A stretch of 64,000 nucleotides of DNA, from contig NZ_CP062310.1 of the NCBI RefSeq assembly GCF_014876775.1, positions 806,001 to 870,000 on the forward strand, given 5' to 3'. This DNA is from Infirmifilum lucidum (lineage in GTDB: Archaea; Thermoproteota; Thermoprotei; Thermofilales; Thermofilaceae). Under the pieces are notes generated by a model. It had not been told where the DNA came from. It made no database searches and saw only the letters and a program-made list of their open reading frames with translations. Below, one piece after another: positions 61,250 to 64,000 of this stretch (the stretch's first letter is position 1; every line of letters starts with the position of its first letter). The position numbers and the translations under genes were made by a program.

Positions 61250-61815
61250 ATCTTCTTTAAGAGTAACTTGGCAATATCGCTCTTAGTTATAATGCCGACG
61301 ACCTGCATCCCCTGCTCCACTAGGACAGCCGGCACGCCACGGCTAAGCATCCTCGCTACGACCCTTATCTTGGTTCCGCACGGGACTAGCGGGAGGGGGT
61401 CTGACATGACGTCGCTGACAGTCAGCATAGCCGCCTTCGCGTTCTCGCGTATAAAGGCGCTGAGGACATCGTCGTCGAAGAGTGTTCCGACGTTCTCCCT
61501 CGTCTCGGGGTTTATGACGGGGAGCTGGCTAAACCCCCTCTCCCACATTACTCTCGTAGCGTCCACGAGCTTCGTGTCGGGAGTGACGTAGACCACCGGA
61601 GACGTCATGAGGTCGCAGGCTGTAAGTTCCTCCTCTAGGAAGCTCTCTAAAGCCTTATATATGCGCAGGAGCGTGGATACCCGCGGGTTAACTTTGCCAG
61701 ACTCTATCCTGGCAATTAGGCTCTGGCTAACCCCCGCTCGCTTGGCCACCTCGCTCTGCGTCAACCCGGCTTTCAGCCTTAGTAAGCGTAGCTCCTCGGG
61801 AGAGGGGATGGGCAT
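61246..61815 (-). CDS. HTH (XRE-like) transcriptional regulator with two CBS domains
   Basis: 189 residues. HTH at residues 8-60 (LRLKAGLTQSEVAKRAGVSQSLIARIESG), then two CBS domains (DLMTSPVVYVTPDTKLVDAT and DVMSDPLPLVPCGTKIRVVARML) that should bind adenine nucleotides or AdoMet. The pattern is common in archaeal regulators that sense energy state. A TATA-like repeat sits 13-32 bases upstream of the ATG, so the mRNA may be leaderless and the gene autoregulated. Confidence 0.9.
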   Translation of the reverse strand: MPIPSPEELRLLRLKAGLTQSEVAKRAGVSQSLIARIESGKVNPRVSTLLRIYKALESFLEEELTACDLMTSPVVYVTPDTKLVDATRVMWERGFSQLPVINPETRENVGTLFDDDVLSAFIRENAKAAMLTVSDVMSDPLPLVPCGTKIRVVARMLSRGVPAVLVEQGMQVVGIITKSDIAKLLLKKI

Positions 61816-61827
61816 ATCGAAAACGTA

Positions 61828-61847
61828 TATAATAAATGACTATTATA
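61828..61847. promoter_or_regulatory. Inverted repeat overlapping TATA box, candidate operator of HTH-CBS regulator
   Basis: TATAATA (61,828-61,834) and TATTATA (61,841-61,847) are perfect 7-base inverted repeats with a 6-base spacer AATGAC. Their centre lies about 22-25 bases before the ATG, where a TATA box would be, so binding of a dimeric HTH protein would block initiation. Confidence 0.5.
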
Positions 61848-61959
61848 CATTTCGCTTATGGAAAATTGACCCAGCTCCTTAGCGGACTCTTCAAGAGAGG
61901 TTAGCAAGAGTTCAATAATGCGTAAAAATTATATCTTGCTCTGCTGTGAAGGTATAGGC

Positions 61960-62033
61960 GGGCCGGTAGCTCAGCCAGGTAGAGCACCCGGCTCATAACC
62001 GGGGGGTCCCGGGTTCGAGTCCCGGCCGGCCCA
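61960..62033 (+). tRNA. tRNA with anticodon CAU (elongator Met or Ile2)
   Basis: 74 bases with discriminator A. Acceptor GGGCCGG/CCGGCCC; D-arm GCTC/GAGC; anticodon arm CCCGG-CTCATAA-CCGGG; T-arm CCGGG-TTCGAGT-CCCGG. No intron. G1-C72 excludes the initiator. Met and Ile2 cannot be separated by anticodon; if Ile2, it is the TiaS substrate. Confidence 0.93.
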
Positions 62034-62110
62034 TATTTTGCCAGTTTTAACCGGATAACCATTTTTGTAAAAGAATGTTTACACCAGGTGCCCTGAAGAA
62101 TAAATGAGAT

Positions 62111-63448
62111 CTAGGGGGTCTCCTGCAAGGCCTTCCTAATGGAGTTGTAGAGGATGTCTAGGCCAACGTCCATTTCCTCCTTGGTTATTATAAGAGGCGG
62201 GGCGATCCTGATGGTGCTCAGGCCGGCCCCTATCACTAGAAGGCCTGATTTGAAGGCTATGTCTAGAGTTTTCCTCAGCAGCTCTGGATTTGGAGAGCCG
62301 TCCTGCTTGATTAGCTCAACGCCTATCATCAGGCCTTTACCTCTGACGTCACCTATCGCCGGGATCTCCTCCTTCATCTCGTTGAGTCTTTTCATAGCAT
62401 GTTCTCCTACGCGTGTCGTATTCTCTAGTAGCTTCTCCTCCTCTATTACTTCCAGTGCGGCAATAGCCGCTGCACAGCTGACAGGGTTCCCGCCAAACGT
62501 GCTGGCGTGGCTACCCGGCGGGAGGTTCATGATTTCTCTCCTACCAACGAGCGCGCCCAGCGGTAGGCCTGACGCGATGCCCTTGGCTATGGCTATCAGA
62601 TCCGGCTCTACCCCCCAGTGCTCGATGGCAAACCATTTACCTGTTCTGCCTATGCCGGCCTGTACTTCGTCGTCCACTAGGAGTATGCCGTACTTATCGG
62701 CCAGCTCTTTGAGCCTTCTGAAGAACTCGGGTGGAGGGACTATATATCCCCCCTCACCCGCGATAGGCTCGAACACGATGGCGGCGACTTCTTCTGGAGG
62801 CACGTACTTCTTCAGCACCCATTCCTCTATGTAGTCAACACACCAGAGGTTACAGTCCGGGTATTTTTGCCTGAAAGGACACCTGTAGCAGTACGGGTAG
62901 GGCACGTGGACGACGCCCGGAACCAGGGGCGCGAACCCCCTCCTCTGCACGGGCTTGCTTGCTGTGAGCGATAGGGCCCCCATTGTTCTGCCGTGGAACG
63001 AGCCCGCGAACGCGATTATGTAGGGCCTAGCTCCCCTGAAGTGGCCGCGAGCAACTTTTATGGCTGCCTCGATTGACTCAGCGCCACTGTTTGTGTAGAA
63101 AACTTTCTTTGGGAAGGAGCCGGGGGTTATTTTCACAAGCTTCTCCGCTAGGCGGACAGGAGTCTCGTACAGGAAGTCTGTAAGCGAGTAGTGGAGGAGT
63201 TTTTCTGCTTGATCCTTTATGGCTTGTACAACTCTTGGGTGTGCGTGCCCTACGTTAGTAACGCCTATGCCAGAGTTGAAGTCGAGGTACTTGTTCCCAT
63301 CGAGATCCTCGAGCCACACTCCTTGGCCGCGCTTCGCGACAAACGGGTACCAGCGCGCAAAGCTCTGCATGATCAACTCGTTGTCTTTGGAAATTATCTC
63401 CTGGGACTTTGGTCCCGGAGGTGGGACTTTAATTTCAGGCCTTGACAC
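62111..63448 (-). CDS. Class III PLP aminotransferase (4-aminobutyrate aminotransferase-like; possibly amino acid racemase)
   Basis: 445-residue PLP enzyme. N-terminal GQGVWLEDLDGNKYLDFNSGIGV, DDEVQAGIGRTGKW with the PLP-N1 aspartate, and the Schiff-base lysine in AIAKGIASGLPLGA. It has the four-cysteine insert YCYRCPFRQKYPDCNLWC found in archaeal relatives, which include 4-aminobutyrate/ornithine aminotransferases and broad-specificity amino acid racemases of Pyrococcus. Substrate unresolved. Divergent from the oxidoreductase gamma subunit. Confidence 0.88.
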   Translation of the reverse strand: MSRPEIKVPPPGPKSQEIISKDNELIMQSFARWYPFVAKRGQGVWLEDLDGNKYLDFNSGIGVTNVGHAHPRVVQAIKDQAEKLLHYSLTDFLYETPVRLAEKLVKITPGSFPKKVFYTNSGAESIEAAIKVARGHFRGARPYIIAFAGSFHGRTMGALSLTASKPVQRRGFAPLVPGVVHVPYPYCYRCPFRQKYPDCNLWCVDYIEEWVLKKYVPPEEVAAIVFEPIAGEGGYIVPPPEFFRRLKELADKYGILLVDDEVQAGIGRTGKWFAIEHWGVEPDLIAIAKGIASGLPLGALVGRREIMNLPPGSHASTFGGNPVSCAAAIAALEVIEEEKLLENTTRVGEHAMKRLNEMKEEIPAIGDVRGKGLMIGVELIKQDGSPNPELLRKTLDIAFKSGLLVIGAGLSTIRIAPPLIITKEEMDVGLDILYNSIRKALQETP

Positions 63449-63508
63449 AATTTAAATATTGATAGAAAGCTATAAATCTTTTTATGGCTCTATTAGACTG
63501 AAAATGAT

Positions 63509-64000
63509 ATGGATGTATCATTTGACGTGGTGTGGCTGGGGAGAGGCGGGCAGGGTGCTGTAACTGCTGCAATGTTGCTTGCTCAAGCCGCTGTCAACAA
63601 GGGACTTTATGCGCTAGCGATACCCTTCTTCGGCGCGGAGAGGCGCGGGGCACCTGTCTTTGCGTATAATAGGATCTCTGAGAAGACGTTACACGTTAGG
63701 TCCCGCGTCGAGAAGGGGGATGTTGTCGCCGTCCTGGACTCCTCGTTGCTCGGCATGTACAGCTTGGAGAGGTTTGTGAAACCCGGTGGAAGCGTGGTTG
63801 TCAACGCAACTGAGCGTGGGAGAGCCGCGGGGAATTTTAAGGAGTACTGCCTCGATGCTGTGGAGATAGCCGAGGATCTCGGGCTCAAAGTGGCTGGCTG
63901 GGCGCTCGTCAACATGCCAGTCTTAGGAGCGGTCGCGCGTGTCTCGGGGCTTATAGGTGAACTCGAGCTAGAGGCGGCGGTGAAAGAGCTCATTAGGGCG
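63509..64000 (+). CDS. 2-oxoacid:ferredoxin oxidoreductase gamma subunit (partial, cut by window end)
   Basis: Start ATG at 63,509; the frame stays open to the window edge. Translation gives WLGRGGQGAVTAAMLLAQAA, then FFGAERRGAPVFAYNRIS and VAVLDSSLL, all typical of PorG/IorB/VorC gamma subunits. These enzymes oxidise 2-oxoacids to acyl-CoA, CO2 and reduced ferredoxin. Pyruvate, 2-oxoisovalerate or indolepyruvate cannot be told apart. Subunits delta, alpha and beta would be expected just beyond the window. Confidence 0.9.
   Translation, partial: MDVSFDVVWLGRGGQGAVTAAMLLAQAAVNKGLYALAIPFFGAERRGAPVFAYNRISEKTLHVRSRVEKGDVVAVLDSSLLGMYSLERFVKPGGSVVVNATERGRAAGNFKEYCLDAVEIAEDLGLKVAGWALVNMPVLGAVARVSGLIGELELEAAVKELIRA

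Noticed and set aside
1-64000. CRISPR arrays, insertion sequences, prophage or integrase genes
   Set aside because: No regularly spaced repeats, transposase or integrase motifs were seen; most genes are housekeeping with native codon use.

Overview
The window is chromosomal DNA of a hyperthermophilic archaeon of the Thermoproteota, most probably Thermofilum or a close relative. Archaeal markers include aEF-2, uL6, uS15, eS19, eL31, eL39, aIF6, Alba, Pcc1, XPD and TiaS. Crenarchaeal markers include crenactin, a PINA ATPase, a crenarchaeal-type membrane [NiFe] hydrogenase and tRNA genes with introns at unusual positions. The strongest pointer is a circularly permuted initiator tRNA gene (3' part before 5' part), which I recall from Thermofilum pendens. 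I see no insertion sequence, prophage or CRISPR array.

Layout. 1-5.1 kb: S-adenosylmethionine salvage (MTA phosphorylase, adenosylhomocysteinase), a tRNA methylthiotransferase and an exported coiled-coil protein. 5.2-9.7 kb: EF-2, TiaS, uL6 and a tRNA-Leu. 9.7-16.7 kb: RidA and threonine dehydratase, a PfkB kinase, geranylgeranyl diphosphate synthase with isopentenyl phosphate kinase (archaeal lipid precursors), YjbQ and an ADP-forming acyl-CoA synthetase. 16.8-21.5 kb: a five-gene branched-chain amino acid ABC transporter. 21.7-29.4 kb: MoaA, then a membrane-bound uptake [NiFe] hydrogenase (small and large subunits, cytochrome b-like Isp1, HdrD-like Isp2), with its maturation protease and a degenerate paralogue of it transcribed divergently. 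29.4-39.9 kb: PEP synthase, the permuted tRNA, tRNA-Ser, a DUF711 protein coupled to a P-loop fusion protein, a type IV pilus-like ATPase and membrane platform, AK6 kinase and a pyruvoyl decarboxylase.

40-52.3 kb is largely information processing: uS15-RecJ-Pcc1, tRNA-Arg with a variable-region intron, an Lrp regulator, 6-phospho-3-hexuloisomerase, XPD helicase, ThiL with a radical SAM enzyme, the eS19-PDCD5-eL39-eL31-aIF6 operon, TrmI, tRNA-Leu, tRNA-Gln, and a tRNA-Pro whose two predicted introns leave a 5-base exon holding the anticodon.

52.3-60.4 kb is the most distinctive block. Crenactin (archaeal actin) heads a leftward operon with a protein resembling arcadin-2, a 67-residue protein and a Rad50-like zinc-hook ATPase with no Mre11 nearby. 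Three small proteins of unknown function run divergently from the same promoter region, followed by Alba and PINA. This looks like a cytoskeleton or chromosome-organisation locus. The window ends with a winged-helix protein, an HTH-CBS regulator with a probable operator, a tRNA with anticodon CAU, a class III aminotransferase and the start of a 2-oxoacid:ferredoxin oxidoreductase gamma subunit. Short divergent promoters and leaderless starts are common.
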